A stretch of 64,000 bases of DNA from an uncultured Flavobacteriaceae bacterium (GCA_947500585.1 CANMSN010000001.1:186001-250000), one strand, 5' to 3'; shown: positions 50,978-60,882, counted from the stretch's first letter. Translations and numbers: made by a program. The notes: a model not told the origin generated them from the letters alone.

Positions 50978-51902
50978 ATCTAGAGGTTTTAGTGAATTTT
51001 TTCAAGATACCTTTTCGTTTTTAAAACAAAATGGCAAACACTTTTTTGCAGCATATTTTATTATAAATGGTATTTTCTTGCTTCTACTTGCAGTTATTGG
51101 TTACTTTTTTACAAAATTTTACACAGAGTTTCTATTTAGTGGTCTGTTGCAAGGTAACAATGGTGCAACTATATTAGACAAATACATGAATGAAAACCTT
51201 GGATTATTCCTTGTTATGCTTTTCATTTTTATAATAGTTGCCTTAATTGCAGGTGTTGTTTCTTATGCCTTTCCTGCTATTTATTTGAAGCTATACAATG
51301 AAAAAGAAGGTGCCAACTTCAGCACAAAAGATATTATAAATACTTATAAAACTAATACTGGTAAACTCTTAATTTTTGTTATTTGTAGTATTTTAATAGC
51401 CATTCCATTATTATTAGTTTTTGTAATTACCGGTTTTGTACTAATGATTACCATTGTTGGCATTCTAGCTTTACCGCTTTTACTTGCTGCTTTTATGCTT
51501 TTTTATAGCATGACTTTAATGGAATATCTCGAAAACAAAAAAGACATTTGGTCTAGTTTCGGCTATTCATGGAAATTATTAACCTCAAAATTTTGGGCTG
51601 CAGTTGGAAGCGTTGGTTTGTTTTATTTAATGAGTTATGTTATACAAAACATTATTACCATAATTCCATACATGTTTGGAATGGCAAGTATATTTACCAA
51701 TATAGAAAATCCAAATCAAGAAGAAATTGAAAATACCATGATGATCGTAATGCTACTCGTTTTCTTTCTGTCCTTCCTTTTTGGTGCAATTTTAGGAAGC
51801 ATCGTCCAACTTAATCAAGGCATTGTTTTTTATAGCTTGAAGGAACAAAACGAAAACATTAATACTAAAAGTATTATTGACCAAATAGGATCTGGTGAAT
51901 AA
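50964..51902 (+). CDS. Multi-pass membrane protein of the MoxR cluster
   Basis: A 312-residue protein with about six membrane helices and a cytoplasmic start (MELYKSRGFSEFFQDTFSFLKQNGKHFF). A typical segment is AFMLFYSMTLMEYLENKKDIWSSFGYSWKLL. It resembles the conserved DUF4013 or GlpQ-associated membrane region by general layout, but I cannot fix a family. It overlaps its neighbours and is clearly part of the operon. Confidence 0.75.
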   Translation: MELYKSRGFSEFFQDTFSFLKQNGKHFFAAYFIINGIFLLLLAVIGYFFTKFYTEFLFSGLLQGNNGATILDKYMNENLGLFLVMLFIFIIVALIAGVVSYAFPAIYLKLYNEKEGANFSTKDIINTYKTNTGKLLIFVICSILIAIPLLLVFVITGFVLMITIVGILALPLLLAAFMLFYSMTLMEYLENKKDIWSSFGYSWKLLTSKFWAAVGSVGLFYLMSYVIQNIITIIPYMFGMASIFTNIENPNQEEIENTMMIVMLLVFFLSFLFGAILGSIVQLNQGIVFYSLKEQNENINTKSIIDQIGSGE

Positions 51903-51906
51903 AAAC

Positions 51907-52662
51907 ATGAGGTTACATATCGTTTTATTATGCATCGGTTTATTGTTTTATTCCAATTCTTCAGCAGCTATAAATTTAAATACTTTTAAAATTGTTTTAG
52001 TTGAAAACGACAGTTTACAAATTGATACATCTTCAATTGAAAAACGGCATTTCGATAATTTAAAAGAGACTTACACAGGTGAAGATTTTATATATGAGAG
52101 AAACGTAGAAAGTTCTGGCTGGTGGACGCGATTTAAACAATGGCTAAACGATTGGTTTAGGGATATTTTTAAGTTGAAGAGTCAAGGGCAATCCTCAAAC
52201 ATTACTGATATTGCTATAAAAGTTGCAGGAGTCATCATTTTTATTTTAGTCATCTACTTCATTTTTAAAGCTGTTATGAATGACGAAGGATCTTGGGTTT
52301 TTGGTAAATCTTCAGATAAAAATATTATTCCCGTTAAAGATATTGAGGCTAATATTCAAGCTACCGATTTTAAATCACTTATCGCTACCGCAGAAAACGA
52401 AAATAATTACAGATTAGCTATAAGGTATTATTATTTATGGCTTTTAAAAGGATTAACAAATTCTGAAATTATTGAATACGATGTTGAAAAAACAAATAGC
52501 GATTACCAAAATGAGATTGTAATTGATGATATAAAAAACAAGTTTAGCTACACATCATATTTATACAACTACATATGGTATGGCGAGTTTGATGTAGACG
52601 AATCACAATTCAACAAAGCAAAAAACGCTTTTATTACCTTTTTAAAAGAGATAAAGGCGTGA
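51907..52662 (+). CDS. DUF4129 membrane protein
   Basis: A 251-residue protein with a signal-like N terminus (MRLHIVLLCIGLLFYSNSSAA), one further helix (VAGVIIFILVIYFIFKAV) and a C-terminal domain typical of DUF4129 (NNYRLAIRYYYLWLLKGL...). ATG 51907 is preferred to GTG 51895, because it places the signal peptide first. DUF4129 is regularly found with MoxR and DUF58 genes. Overlaps the next gene by 4 bp (GTGA). Confidence 0.82.
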   Translation: MRLHIVLLCIGLLFYSNSSAAINLNTFKIVLVENDSLQIDTSSIEKRHFDNLKETYTGEDFIYERNVESSGWWTRFKQWLNDWFRDIFKLKSQGQSSNITDIAIKVAGVIIFILVIYFIFKAVMNDEGSWVFGKSSDKNIIPVKDIEANIQATDFKSLIATAENENNYRLAIRYYYLWLLKGLTNSEIIEYDVEKTNSDYQNEIVIDDIKNKFSYTSYLYNYIWYGEFDVDESQFNKAKNAFITFLKEIKA

Positions 52663-53855
52663 ACAAAACCGTAAAAATATATATCGTTTTATTAATTCTA
52701 ATTTTTATTGGAGCAGCAGCCATAGAGTTTTCTAAACCCAAACATATAAACTGGTCTCCAAGCTATAATGAAACTCACAAAATTCCTTACGGTACTTATA
52801 TTGTATATGATCAATTAAAAACCTTGTTTCCTGAAAGTGAAGTAAAAAATATTCGAACGACACCTTATGAATATTTTGATGATTTTTATAATTGGGAAGA
52901 TAGTACATACACAACCTCTGGCACATACCTATTAATTAATGATTATTCTGGCTTAGACGATGTTTCTGCACAAGAATTATTAGATTTTTCTTCACACGGC
53001 AATGATGTATTTATGGCTACCAATTATCCGCCGCAAAACATTCAAGATTCTTTAGGTATTGCTGTGAAAAACGATTACAGTTTCAAAGGTAAAGCTGAGT
53101 TTAGCTTTGCTAATGAAGCCTTTAAAAAAGATTCAATATCCATTGAAAAAGGTATAGAGAATTATTATTTCGCCGAATTAGATTCTTTAAACACAATAGT
53201 TTTAGGGTATCAGACATTTGATTCTATTCCGCGTATAAATTATGTTAAAGTAAAACATGGCAAAGGTCATTTCTTTTTACACTTGCAACCCGTAGCGTTT
53301 ACAAATTACCATTTACTAAAAAAGGCTAATAAAAAATATGCTGAAGCTGCACTATCTTATATAAAAAACGATACTATTCATTTTGATTCTAGAAATAAAA
53401 TTGGTGAAGATTTAGGAAATTCACCACTCCGTTTTATTCTAAAAACACCACAATTACGTTGGGCATGGTATTTAGCCTTACTTACTTTAATTTGCTTTAT
53501 TATTTTCAATGCAAAACGTAAACAACGCATTGTAAAAGTTATAAAGCCTAACGAAAACACAACCGTTGCTTTTACAAAGACTATTGGAAATTTGTATTAC
53601 GAAACTAAAGACCATAATACTATTATTGAAAAAAAAATAACATATTTCCTAGAAGATTTAAGACGAACTTTTTACATAGACACGCAACTTTTAGATGAAA
53701 AATTTATTAAAAATTTGAGTTTAAAATCGAATAAAAAACAAGACGATATTAAACGATTAATTAATTTAATTTTACAATTAAAAGCGAAACGCAATTGCGA
53801 AGAAGCAGATTTATTAAGATTAAACAAAGCCATTGAAGCTTTTTACACCAAATAA
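52659..53855 (+). CDS. DUF4350 membrane protein
   Basis: A 398-residue protein starting with GTG (52659) and overlapping the previous stop. A first helix (IYIVLLILIFIGAAAIEF) leads to an extracytoplasmic DUF4350 domain (YGTYIVYDQLKTLFP, HGKGHFFLHLQPVAFTNYHLL). A second helix (LRWAWYLALLTLICFIIF) is followed by a cytoplasmic tail that is helical and Lys-rich. Conserved neighbour of MoxR. Function unknown. Confidence 0.8.
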   Translation: MNKTVKIYIVLLILIFIGAAAIEFSKPKHINWSPSYNETHKIPYGTYIVYDQLKTLFPESEVKNIRTTPYEYFDDFYNWEDSTYTTSGTYLLINDYSGLDDVSAQELLDFSSHGNDVFMATNYPPQNIQDSLGIAVKNDYSFKGKAEFSFANEAFKKDSISIEKGIENYYFAELDSLNTIVLGYQTFDSIPRINYVKVKHGKGHFFLHLQPVAFTNYHLLKKANKKYAEAALSYIKNDTIHFDSRNKIGEDLGNSPLRFILKTPQLRWAWYLALLTLICFIIFNAKRKQRIVKVIKPNENTTVAFTKTIGNLYYETKDHNTIIEKKITYFLEDLRRTFYIDTQLLDEKFIKNLSLKSNKKQDDIKRLINLILQLKAKRNCEEADLLRLNKAIEAFYTK

Positions 53856-53857
53856 TT

Positions 53858-54931
53858 ATGGAAGATAATAATAACCCAAAAGACGATAACTTAGAAGCGA
53901 ATAAAGAACAACAAGAGTTTGAAAAAACACTTGCTGGTAATGAGGCTGAAACACAAGAAAATCTAGATTTTAAAAATCGTATTGATTTAAGTGAACTACA
54001 AGAAGGTATTGCGCTTATTAAAAATGAAATTAGCAAAGTTATAGTTGGGCAAAAAGGCATGATTGATATGCTAATTGCATCAATTTTAGCCAATGGGCAT
54101 TCACTTATTGAAGGTGTGCCAGGAGTAGCGAAAACTATTTCTGCTAAATTGTTAGCAAAATCCTTAGATATAGGCTTTAGCAGAATTCAATTTACACCAG
54201 ATTTAATGCCAAGTGATATTTTAGGAACTTCGGTTTTCGATATGAAATCATCTGAATTCGAATTTAAAAAAGGACCTATTTTTTCGAATATGGTTTTAAT
54301 AGATGAAATAAACCGAGCACCAGCAAAAACACAAGCTGCTTTATTTGAAGTTATGGAAGAACGACAAATTACCATTGATGGTCATAAATACATCATGGAT
54401 TTACCTTTTATTGTTTTAGCCACCCAAAACCCAATAGAGCAAGAAGGCACCTATCGTTTACCTGAAGCACAATTAGACCGATTTCTTTTTAAAATAGATA
54501 TTGATTATCCGAATTTAGATGAAGAAATAGAAATTATAAACCGAGAACAAGCGCTTCAAGGCGGCGCAAAAACAGATCAAGTAACTGCGCATTTAAGCAA
54601 ACAACAAATTTCTAAGTTTCAAGGTTTAGTTAATCAAATTATTATAGAATCGCACTTAGTAAAATACATCGCAGATATTATAGTAAACACCAGAAGTAAT
54701 CCGTTTTTATATTTAGGTGCTTCACCAAGAGCTTCTATTGCTATTTTAAAAGCAAGTAAAGCATTTGCTGCTATGAATGGACGCGATTTTGTGACACCTG
54801 AAGATATTAAACAAGCTGCAATTCCTGTTTTACAACATAGAGTTATTGTAACTCCTGAACGTGAAATGGAAGGTGTTACCACAAAACAAATTATAAAACA
54901 AATTATTGAAGCTGTTGAGATACCGAGGTAA
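53858..54931 (+). CDS. MoxR-family AAA ATPase
   Basis: A 357-residue AAA+ ATPase: Walker A GVPGVAKT, Walker B MVLIDEINRAPAKTQAALFEVMEE, sensor LATQNPIEQEGTYRLPEAQLDRFLFKI, and the C-terminal lid ASPRASIAILKASKAFAAMNGRDFVTPEDI. The N-terminal 40 residues are acidic (NNPKDDNLEANKEQQEFEK). It acts as a chaperone for metal insertion or complex assembly with DUF58/VWA partners, such as the gene downstream. Confidence 0.94.
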   Translation: MEDNNNPKDDNLEANKEQQEFEKTLAGNEAETQENLDFKNRIDLSELQEGIALIKNEISKVIVGQKGMIDMLIASILANGHSLIEGVPGVAKTISAKLLAKSLDIGFSRIQFTPDLMPSDILGTSVFDMKSSEFEFKKGPIFSNMVLIDEINRAPAKTQAALFEVMEERQITIDGHKYIMDLPFIVLATQNPIEQEGTYRLPEAQLDRFLFKIDIDYPNLDEEIEIINREQALQGGAKTDQVTAHLSKQQISKFQGLVNQIIIESHLVKYIADIIVNTRSNPFLYLGASPRASIAILKASKAFAAMNGRDFVTPEDIKQAAIPVLQHRVIVTPEREMEGVTTKQIIKQIIEAVEIPR

Positions 54932-54966
54932 TTCAATAATTAAAGCTTATTAGAAAAAAATTAAAA

Positions 54967-55290
54967 ATGATGTTTATAAACCCGTTTTCATTTGAAGGAA
55001 GAATCAGAAGATTAGAATACGGAATTAGTTGTACTATTTTTTATTTTTTTATTGCTATTTTAAAAGGAATAGCTGCTCAAATAAATTCAACTTTTGGAAT
55101 GTTAATCATTTTTGTAATTATCACACCACTTGCTTTATTTTATTGGGCTCAAGGCGCAAAACGATGTCACGATATCGGAAAATCCGGGTGGTATCAATTT
55201 ATACCCTTTTTTATCTTTTGGATGCTTTTCAAAAACGGTATTAAAGAAACAAATGAATACGGTATTAACCCAAAATTTGAAAAAATTTAA
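54967..55290 (+). CDS. DUF805 membrane protein inserted in the MoxR cluster
   Basis: A 107-residue DUF805 protein: FSFEGRIRRLEYGISCTIFYFF, two to three membrane helices and the family signature AKRCHDIGKSGWYQFIPFF. It overlaps the DUF58 gene by 1 nt (TAATG), so it is translated in the cluster. Usual clusters do not contain it here, so it may be an added gene. Function unknown. Confidence 0.85.
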   Translation: MMFINPFSFEGRIRRLEYGISCTIFYFFIAILKGIAAQINSTFGMLIIFVIITPLALFYWAQGAKRCHDIGKSGWYQFIPFFIFWMLFKNGIKETNEYGINPKFEKI

Positions 55291-56621
55291 TGAAACGCTT
55301 AAAACCATTTTACATACAAAACCGCTTCTTCTACGCATGCATTAACATTATGGTTTTGTTTGTAATTAGTTTTGTACTTCCCAAATGGTTTAATATTGTA
55401 AAGCTTTTATTGTTATGTCTTTTGGCATTAACTTTTTTAGATGCTTTAATTCTTTTCGCAACAAAAAAAGGACTTAAAGGTTCTAGAAATTTACCAGAAA
55501 AATTCTCAAATGGCGATCAAAATCCTATTCAATTAACTATAGAAAATTTTTACACCTTTCCTATTTACACTCGAATTATTGATGAAATACCAGAACAATT
55601 TCAAGCGCGCCATTTTAAAATAGACAGAAAACTAAGTGCATCTAGTAAAACCGAATTGCAATACACATTACGCCCAACAGAACGTGGTGAATATCATTTT
55701 GGTAAACTTAATATTTATGTTAGTTCTACTTTTGGTTTAATTGCAAGACGTTTTAGTTTTAATGATAAAGCTATGATTCCTACTTATCCTAGTTTTATCC
55801 AATTACGTAAATACGATTTAATTGCTATAAGCAATAACTTAAGCCAATATGGTATAAAAAAAGTAAGACGTCTTGGGCACACCATGGAGTTTGAACAAAT
55901 TAAAGATTATGTTTTAGGTGATGATTTACGAACCATAAATTGGAAAGCTACAGCTAAGAAAAACCAATTAATGGTTAATCAGTTTCAAGATGAAAAATCG
56001 CAACCTGTGTATTCCGTAATAGATAAGGGTCGCGTTATGAAAATGCCTTTTGATGGTTTAACACTACTTGATTATGCTATAAATGCATCGTTAGTAATTT
56101 CTAATGTCGCGCTTAAAAAACAAGATAAAGCTGGCATTTTTTCGTTTTCTAAAAAAGTTGAAAATCGTGTAGTCGCAGAGCGAAGAACGTCGCAAATGAA
56201 TTTAATTTTAGAAGGCCTTTATAATGTAAATACTGATTTTTTTGAAAGTGATTTTGGCAGATTATATGCCGATATAAAACGCAATATTACCCAACGTAGT
56301 TTAATTTTACTGTATACCAACTTTGAAACACTTGATGGTTTACATAGGCAAATGCCCTATTTAAAAGGCATTGCAAAAAGTCATTTATTGGTCGTTATTT
56401 TCTTTAAAAACACAGAACTTAACAATTTAATTACTGAAAGAGCTGAAACTGTTCAACAAGCCTACGATAAAGTAATTGCCGAAAAATTCGCTTTTGAAAA
56501 GCGCCTTATTGTAAATGAATTAAAAAAGTTCGGTATATATTCCATTCTCACCACTCCTGAAAACCTTACTATAGATACTATTAATAAGTATCTAGAAATA
56601 AAGGCAAGAGGTCTGCTCTAG
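55290..56621 (+). CDS. DUF58 protein (MoxR partner)
   Basis: A 443-residue protein: two N-terminal membrane helices, a beta-rich middle (RPTERGEYHFGKLNIYVSSTFGLIARRF), the DUF58 core YVLGDDLRTINWKATAKKNQLMVNQF, and a VWA-like C-terminal region (PVYSVIDKGRVMKMP, where a metal-site Asp would sit in classic VWA domains). It likely works with the MoxR ATPase upstream. Confidence 0.9.
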   Translation: MKRLKPFYIQNRFFYACINIMVLFVISFVLPKWFNIVKLLLLCLLALTFLDALILFATKKGLKGSRNLPEKFSNGDQNPIQLTIENFYTFPIYTRIIDEIPEQFQARHFKIDRKLSASSKTELQYTLRPTERGEYHFGKLNIYVSSTFGLIARRFSFNDKAMIPTYPSFIQLRKYDLIAISNNLSQYGIKKVRRLGHTMEFEQIKDYVLGDDLRTINWKATAKKNQLMVNQFQDEKSQPVYSVIDKGRVMKMPFDGLTLLDYAINASLVISNVALKKQDKAGIFSFSKKVENRVVAERRTSQMNLILEGLYNVNTDFFESDFGRLYADIKRNITQRSLILLYTNFETLDGLHRQMPYLKGIAKSHLLVVIFFKNTELNNLITERAETVQQAYDKVIAEKFAFEKRLIVNELKKFGIYSILTTPENLTIDTINKYLEIKARGLL

Positions 56622-56622
56622 T

Positions 56623-56688
56623 TTTGCCTTTGCCTTTGCCTTTAACTTCTAAATTCTCACTTCTCACTTCTGACTTCTGACTTCTCAC
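56623..56688. repeat. Short tandem repeats after the DUF58 gene
   Basis: Three copies of TTTGCC (56623-56640), then five back-to-back 7-bp units at 56654-56688 (TTCTCAC, TTCTCAC, TTCTGAC, TTCTGAC, TTCTCAC). They are non-coding. Repeat numbers of this kind can vary between strains. Confidence 0.85.
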
Positions 56689-56794
56689 TAAAACTACAAT
56701 TCAGCAATTAAAAATTACAATTCGGTAACAACAATTATTAAAACCTTTGTTAGTGTTAGATATTTGACCTGTAAAACAAATAAAACCATATATC

Positions 56795-57271
56795 ATGAAC
56801 TTTTCAAAGAAAAATCACGAACACAAAAACAACAATAGATGTAACGTGAGTAAAACAATAATATTAATTATCGCATTCATATTATCGATCACATTTGCTA
56901 ATGCACAAGAAACAGAAAAGGGTCAAACAATAACTGTAAATATTGACAAATTACAAAGTGAAGCTGGCCATATAATAGTAGCGCTTCATACAGAAGCTAC
57001 TTTTATGAAAGGTGACGGTATTAAAAATGCAAAAAGTAAAATTGTAGACGGTAAAGTAACTGTTACTTTTGAAAACGTAGAAGCTGGTGAATATGCCATT
57101 TTAGTTTTGCATGATGCTAATGATAACAATCAAATGGATTTTGAACCGAACGGTATGCCAAAAGAATCTTTTGGAGCATCAAACAATTCAATGAGCTTTG
57201 GACCACCACAATTCTCTTCTGCTAAATTTGATGTAACTAATGAGAATTTAGAAATGAAAATTATACTCTAG
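56795..57271 (+). CDS. DUF2141 secreted protein
   Basis: A 158-residue protein with a signal peptide (IAFILSITFANAQ). The mature part shows the DUF2141 pattern: ITVNIDKLQSEAGHIIVALH, VTVTFENVEAGEYAILVLHDANDNNQMDFEPNGMPKESFGASNN, with Asp/Asn-rich loop. If the first ATG is used the cytoplasmic head is long and basic; the GTG at 56846 would give a more usual signal. Periplasmic or secreted; function unknown. Confidence 0.82.
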   Translation: MNFSKKNHEHKNNNRCNVSKTIILIIAFILSITFANAQETEKGQTITVNIDKLQSEAGHIIVALHTEATFMKGDGIKNAKSKIVDGKVTVTFENVEAGEYAILVLHDANDNNQMDFEPNGMPKESFGASNNSMSFGPPQFSSAKFDVTNENLEMKIIL

Positions 57272-57296
57272 TCAGCAAAAAATCAGATAGAATAAA

Positions 57297-57326
57297 AAAA
57301 GCGACCTAAGTATTTAGGTCGCTTTT
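57297..57326 (+). terminator. Terminator after the DUF2141 gene
   Basis: AAAAGCGACCTAA (57297-57309), loop GTAT, TTAGGTCGCTTTT (57314-57326): a 13-bp perfect stem ending in T-run. Confidence 0.9.
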
Positions 57327-57469
57327 CAGCTATTAACCAATCTCAAAATAATCGATTACTCAAATCAAATATAATCAACTAATCATTACTAAATTAATTT
57401 ATAATTAACAGCTCCAAACATAAGTTTTATTGATAGTTTTTATATTTTTATAGCCTAAATTGATAATGA

Positions 57470-58411
57470 ATGACAATCACCCAATTATATTATGTTTTGG
57501 CTGTAGCTGAAAATCAAAATTTTACTAAAGCAGCCGAGAAATGTTTTGTTACCCAACCCACATTAAGTATGCAAATACAAAAGCTGGAGGACCAACTTGA
57601 TATTCAAATTTTTGATAGAAGCAAAAAACCTATTGAGTTAACTGATGTTGGTGAAAAAATTGTAAAACAGGCTAGAAACATAGTAAACGAATCTTATAGA
57701 ATTCAAGATATTGTAGATCAGCAAAAAGGATTTATTGGTGGTGAATTTAAACTTGGTATTATACCAACGGTTATGCCTACTTTACTCCCTATGTTTTTAA
57801 AAAATTTCATTAAAAAACACCCAAAAGTTAAGCTTAAAATTGAAGAGCTAACTACAGACGAAATTATTACCAGAATTAAAGATGGGCATTTAGATGCTGC
57901 AATTGCTGCAACACCTTTAGAAGATGAAAGCATTAAAGAACGTGTACTCTATTTTGAGCCGTTTGTTAGTTACATTCCTAAAGGACATCGGTTGCATGTG
58001 AAGAAAAAAATAGATGTTTCAGATTTAGACATAGATGACATGTTATTACTTGAAGACGGCCATTGTTTTAGAGATGGTGTAATTAACCTATGCAAAGTCT
58101 TTAAAAATCATGTAGATGATCAATTTCAATTGGAAAGCGGAAGTATTGAAACGCTTATAAAGTTATCTAATGAAGGCCTAGGAATGACACTTCTACCCTA
58201 TTTACATACCTTAGACATTAACGATAACGAAAAAGAAAACCTACATTACTTTAATGAACCCTCACCAGCTAGAGAAGTGAGCATTATTTATCATAAAAGT
58301 GAATTAAAAATGCAAATTATAGAAGCGTTACAAGATGTTATCTCAGGCATTATAAGAGGTGCTATAGCATTTCAAAATGTTAAAATAATAAGTCCTTTAT
58401 CCCAAAAATAG
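57470..58411 (+). CDS. oxyR: OxyR-like peroxide-sensing LysR regulator
   Basis: A 313-residue LysR-family protein. N-terminal helix-turn-helix: MTITQLYYVLAVAENQNFTK and VTQPTLSMQIQKLEDQL. The ligand domain carries Cys199 and Cys208 (LLLEDGHCFRDGVINLC), the same spacing and numbering as the redox pair of E. coli OxyR. It should activate catalase and peroxidase genes on H2O2 stress. No target gene is adjacent, and it is followed by a terminator. Confidence 0.93.
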   Translation: MTITQLYYVLAVAENQNFTKAAEKCFVTQPTLSMQIQKLEDQLDIQIFDRSKKPIELTDVGEKIVKQARNIVNESYRIQDIVDQQKGFIGGEFKLGIIPTVMPTLLPMFLKNFIKKHPKVKLKIEELTTDEIITRIKDGHLDAAIAATPLEDESIKERVLYFEPFVSYIPKGHRLHVKKKIDVSDLDIDDMLLLEDGHCFRDGVINLCKVFKNHVDDQFQLESGSIETLIKLSNEGLGMTLLPYLHTLDINDNEKENLHYFNEPSPAREVSIIYHKSELKMQIIEALQDVISGIIRGAIAFQNVKIISPLSQK

Positions 58412-58416
58412 AGTGT

Positions 58417-58450
58417 ATAAAAAAAGCGGCTTGTTAGCCGCTTTTTTTAT
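58417..58450. terminator. Bidirectional terminator after oxyR
   Basis: A perfect 15-bp stem ATAAAAAAAGCGGCT / AGCCGCTTTTTTTAT with loop TGTT. The stop codon of the convergent small gene lies in its right arm. Confidence 0.9.
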
Positions 58451-58644
58451 GGTTTTAAATAAATTAAACATTGATTTAATTCTGGGTTTTGCTGTACTAG
58501 AGAAAGAATAAAAATTTTAAGCTCTTCAATCTCATAAGGTAATAATCGTTGTACCGCCTTTTGTACTTCTTTGCAAAACAACGAAGCATCAAAACTCACT
58601 TTATTAAGTACAGTTTTCGTATACTCCAACATTGCTCTTGCCAT
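58447..58644 (-). CDS. Small conserved flavobacterial protein, 65 residues
   Basis: A 65-residue soluble helical protein: MARAMLEYTKTVLNKVSFDA, CKEVQKAVQRLLPYEIEEL, VQQNPELNQCLIYL. I recognise the pattern as a conserved short protein in Flavobacteriaceae but know no function. Two cysteines (C24 and C59) are present. It converges with oxyR across a shared terminator. Confidence 0.72.
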   Translation of the reverse strand: MARAMLEYTKTVLNKVSFDASLFCKEVQKAVQRLLPYEIEELKIFILSLVQQNPELNQCLIYLKP

Positions 58645-58766
58645 TTTATTAAGGTTTAGGTTTGTAATATAAAAGTAGTATTTGGAATAAGCTTTTTGTT
58701 TTATTATTTGATCATAAATTTAATAAAAAAAAGGGAATGAAAATTAATTTAAATCAAAATTAACAT

Positions 58767-59567
58767 TTAAAATCTATTGTCACCATCCAATAAATCACCT
58801 AACCCTCCTAAAAGACTTCCTTCACCTTTACTTTTTCCACCGCTACGAGGTGCAGAAGCTAGTACCCGTCCTGCTAATCTACTAAATGGCAATGATTGAA
58901 TATAAACAGTTCCTGGACCTTGTAATTTTGCAAAAAACAAACCTTCGCCACCAAATACAGTATTTTTAATACCGCCAACAAACTCGATGTCATAATCTAC
59001 CGTTTGATCAAAACCTACAATACAACCTGTATCTACTTTTAAAGTTTCTCCAGCCAATAATTCCTTTTTTGCCATGGTGCCTCCGGCATGAACAAATGCC
59101 ATACCGTCACCTTCAAGTTTTTGCATAATGAATCCTTCACCTCCAAAAAGACCACGTCCTAGTTTTTTAGAAAACTCAATCCCTACACTTACTCCTTTTG
59201 CTGCACAGAGGAAAGCATCTTTCTGGCAAATAAACTTACCTCCAAATTGCGTTAAATCTATTGGGATAATCTTCCCAGGGTAAGGTGATGCAAAGGATAC
59301 ATTTCGTTTACCTACTATGTCATTATAAAAAGCAGTCATAAATAAACTCTCACCAGTTAAAATTCGTTTTCCTGCGCCTAATATTTTGCCTAAGAAGCCT
59401 GTGTCTTTTTGAGAGCCATCTCCAAAAATAGTTTCCATTTTAATACCATCATCCATCATCATGAAGCTTCCAGCTTCGGCAACAACCATTTCTTGTGGGT
59501 CGAGTTCTATTTCTACGTATTGCATTTCTTCGCCGTAGATTCTGTAATCAATTTCGTGTGCTGTCAT
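58767..59567 (-). CDS. AIM24/TIGR00266-family protein
   Basis: A 266-residue protein of the TIGR00266 (AIM24) family, a beta-helix-like double-barrel related to tryptophan RNA-binding attenuator-like folds. Blocks seen: [77 protein letters not shown] and [31 protein letters not shown]. No signal peptide. Function unclear. Confidence 0.9.
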   Translation of the reverse strand: MTAHEIDYRIYGEEMQYVEIELDPQEMVVAEAGSFMMMDDGIKMETIFGDGSQKDTGFLGKILGAGKRILTGESLFMTAFYNDIVGKRNVSFASPYPGKIIPIDLTQFGGKFICQKDAFLCAAKGVSVGIEFSKKLGRGLFGGEGFIMQKLEGDGMAFVHAGGTMAKKELLAGETLKVDTGCIVGFDQTVDYDIEFVGGIKNTVFGGEGLFFAKLQGPGTVYIQSLPFSRLAGRVLASAPRSGGKSKGEGSLLGGLGDLLDGDNRF

Positions 59568-59730
59568 TTTAATTGATGTTTAAATGTTTAATCGTTGTTT
59601 TGTTTATATGTTGATTTATTTAAGATTTTGTTACAAAAGTTTCAGAATTTAAAATTGATGACTAAGACGATAAATTTATTTTAACGCAAACTATTGAATA
59701 CTACAACTGCGACTACTCTGTGGATACTGC

Positions 59731-60186
59731 CTACTGCCTCAACCTAATACTCCACTCAAAATTAAAGGTAGATACTATTACACCTTCTTCATTTACACCA
59801 ACAGATTTCATCCAAAGCGTTTGCCCTTCTCCTGTTTCAATCGTTTTTTTTAATGCATCATCTATAAGGTTACCATCGTTACAAGTAAATGTAATTCTAC
59901 CTGTTGCTTTTTTTGTAAATGCTGCATTATTAGTAGTAACCAACATCGATACTTTTTTACCAGATTCTTGAATTTTCCCAATCATTAAAGCCCCAGTAGA
60001 AAACTCAGCAGCCATACCTTGTACAGCCCAAAACATAGAGTTAAAAGGGTTTTGGTTAATCCATTTATGCTTTACCGTTACTATACATTTATCATTATCA
60101 ATATGTTTTGTTCTAACACCACATAAATATGCTGCTGGTAATTTAAAAATAGTATAAGTGTTTAGTTTACTTGGTGTTATCGTCAT
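59731..60186 (-). CDS. DUF4442 (hotdog-fold thioesterase-like) protein
   Basis: A 151-residue protein with the DUF4442 pattern: KLNTYTIFKLPAAYLCGVRTKHID, NQNPFNSMFWAVQGMAAEFSTGALM and KKATGRITFTCNDG. DUF4442 has a hotdog fold related to acyl-CoA thioesterases, but the catalytic residue cannot be confirmed. Cytoplasmic. Lies on its own between the AIM24 gene and a DUF4870 gene. Confidence 0.85.
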   Translation of the reverse strand: MTITPSKLNTYTIFKLPAAYLCGVRTKHIDNDKCIVTVKHKWINQNPFNSMFWAVQGMAAEFSTGALMIGKIQESGKKVSMLVTTNNAAFTKKATGRITFTCNDGNLIDDALKKTIETGEGQTLWMKSVGVNEEGVIVSTFNFEWSIRLRQ

Positions 60187-60294
60187 ATATGCAGTTTAAT
60201 TTTTTACTAAGTTATGAAAATATATAACAATTATAAATGTTAAATTTATGTTAAATTTAAGTACTATGCGTAACATAATACCTTCTTTTAGACA

Positions 60295-60302
60295 TATATT
60301 TG
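60295..60302 (+). promoter_or_regulatory. -7 promoter element of the DUF4870 gene
   Basis: TATATTTG matches TAnnTTTG, 40 nt before the ATG at 60343. No good -33 element. Confidence 0.5.
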
Positions 60303-60342
60303 CATAAGAAACTATTATATGTTTTAATCAATCATCAAAATT

Positions 60343-60789
60343 ATGTTAGATAATCATCAAAAAAACATCGCAACTTTTATTCATTTATCTACGTTTAGTA
60401 GATTCTTTATTCCTTTCGGAAATTTTATTGGTCCCACTATATTATGGGTTGCCAATAAAGATAAATCTGAATTTATAGATGCTCATGGCAAGCAAGTTAT
60501 AAACTTCCAAATGAGTATTTTGCTATATGCCATCATTTTAGGAACCTTAACTATTCCTTTTTTTATTTTTAAAATTTTTAGTGGTCTAGACTTTATAGAT
60601 TTTTATGGCTTTCATGATTTTCATATCAATATTGGCAAACCTTCTCCTCTACTTTATATAGGTGGCGCTTTAGGAGTTTTTGCTATTATAGGTTTTATTA
60701 TTGAACTTGTATTAATTGTATTAGCAAGTTTAAAAGCCAGAGATGGCGAACTTTATAAATACCCTTTAACTATCAATTTTTTAAAATAA
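60343..60789 (+). CDS. DUF4870 membrane protein
   Basis: A 148-residue protein with three membrane helices. The DUF4870 signature is visible as ATFIHLSTFSRFFIPFGNFIGPTILWVANKDKSEFIDAHGKQVINFQMS. The phase of hydrophobic segments fits a small inner-membrane protein. Function unknown. A PadR regulator operon begins 93 bp downstream, behind a short repeat. Confidence 0.88.
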   Translation: MLDNHQKNIATFIHLSTFSRFFIPFGNFIGPTILWVANKDKSEFIDAHGKQVINFQMSILLYAIILGTLTIPFFIFKIFSGLDFIDFYGFHDFHINIGKPSPLLYIGGALGVFAIIGFIIELVLIVLASLKARDGELYKYPLTINFLK

Positions 60790-60813
60790 ATTTCATCAAA
60801 ACAATCAACCTGT

Positions 60814-60835
60814 GCTGAACTTGTTTCAGTATCAA
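60814..60835. repeat. Short repeat upstream of the PadR gene (copy 1)
   Basis: GCTGAACTTGTTTCAGTATC followed by AA. It recurs at 63220-63241, and similarity continues for about 15 bp beyond it, allowing a 5-bp gap. The core CTGAA/TTCAG forms a short inverted repeat. Confidence 0.8.
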
Positions 60836-60882
60836 ATCAATCAAAAAATGAACAGTTTCACAATATTAAATCGCTTTAGAAT

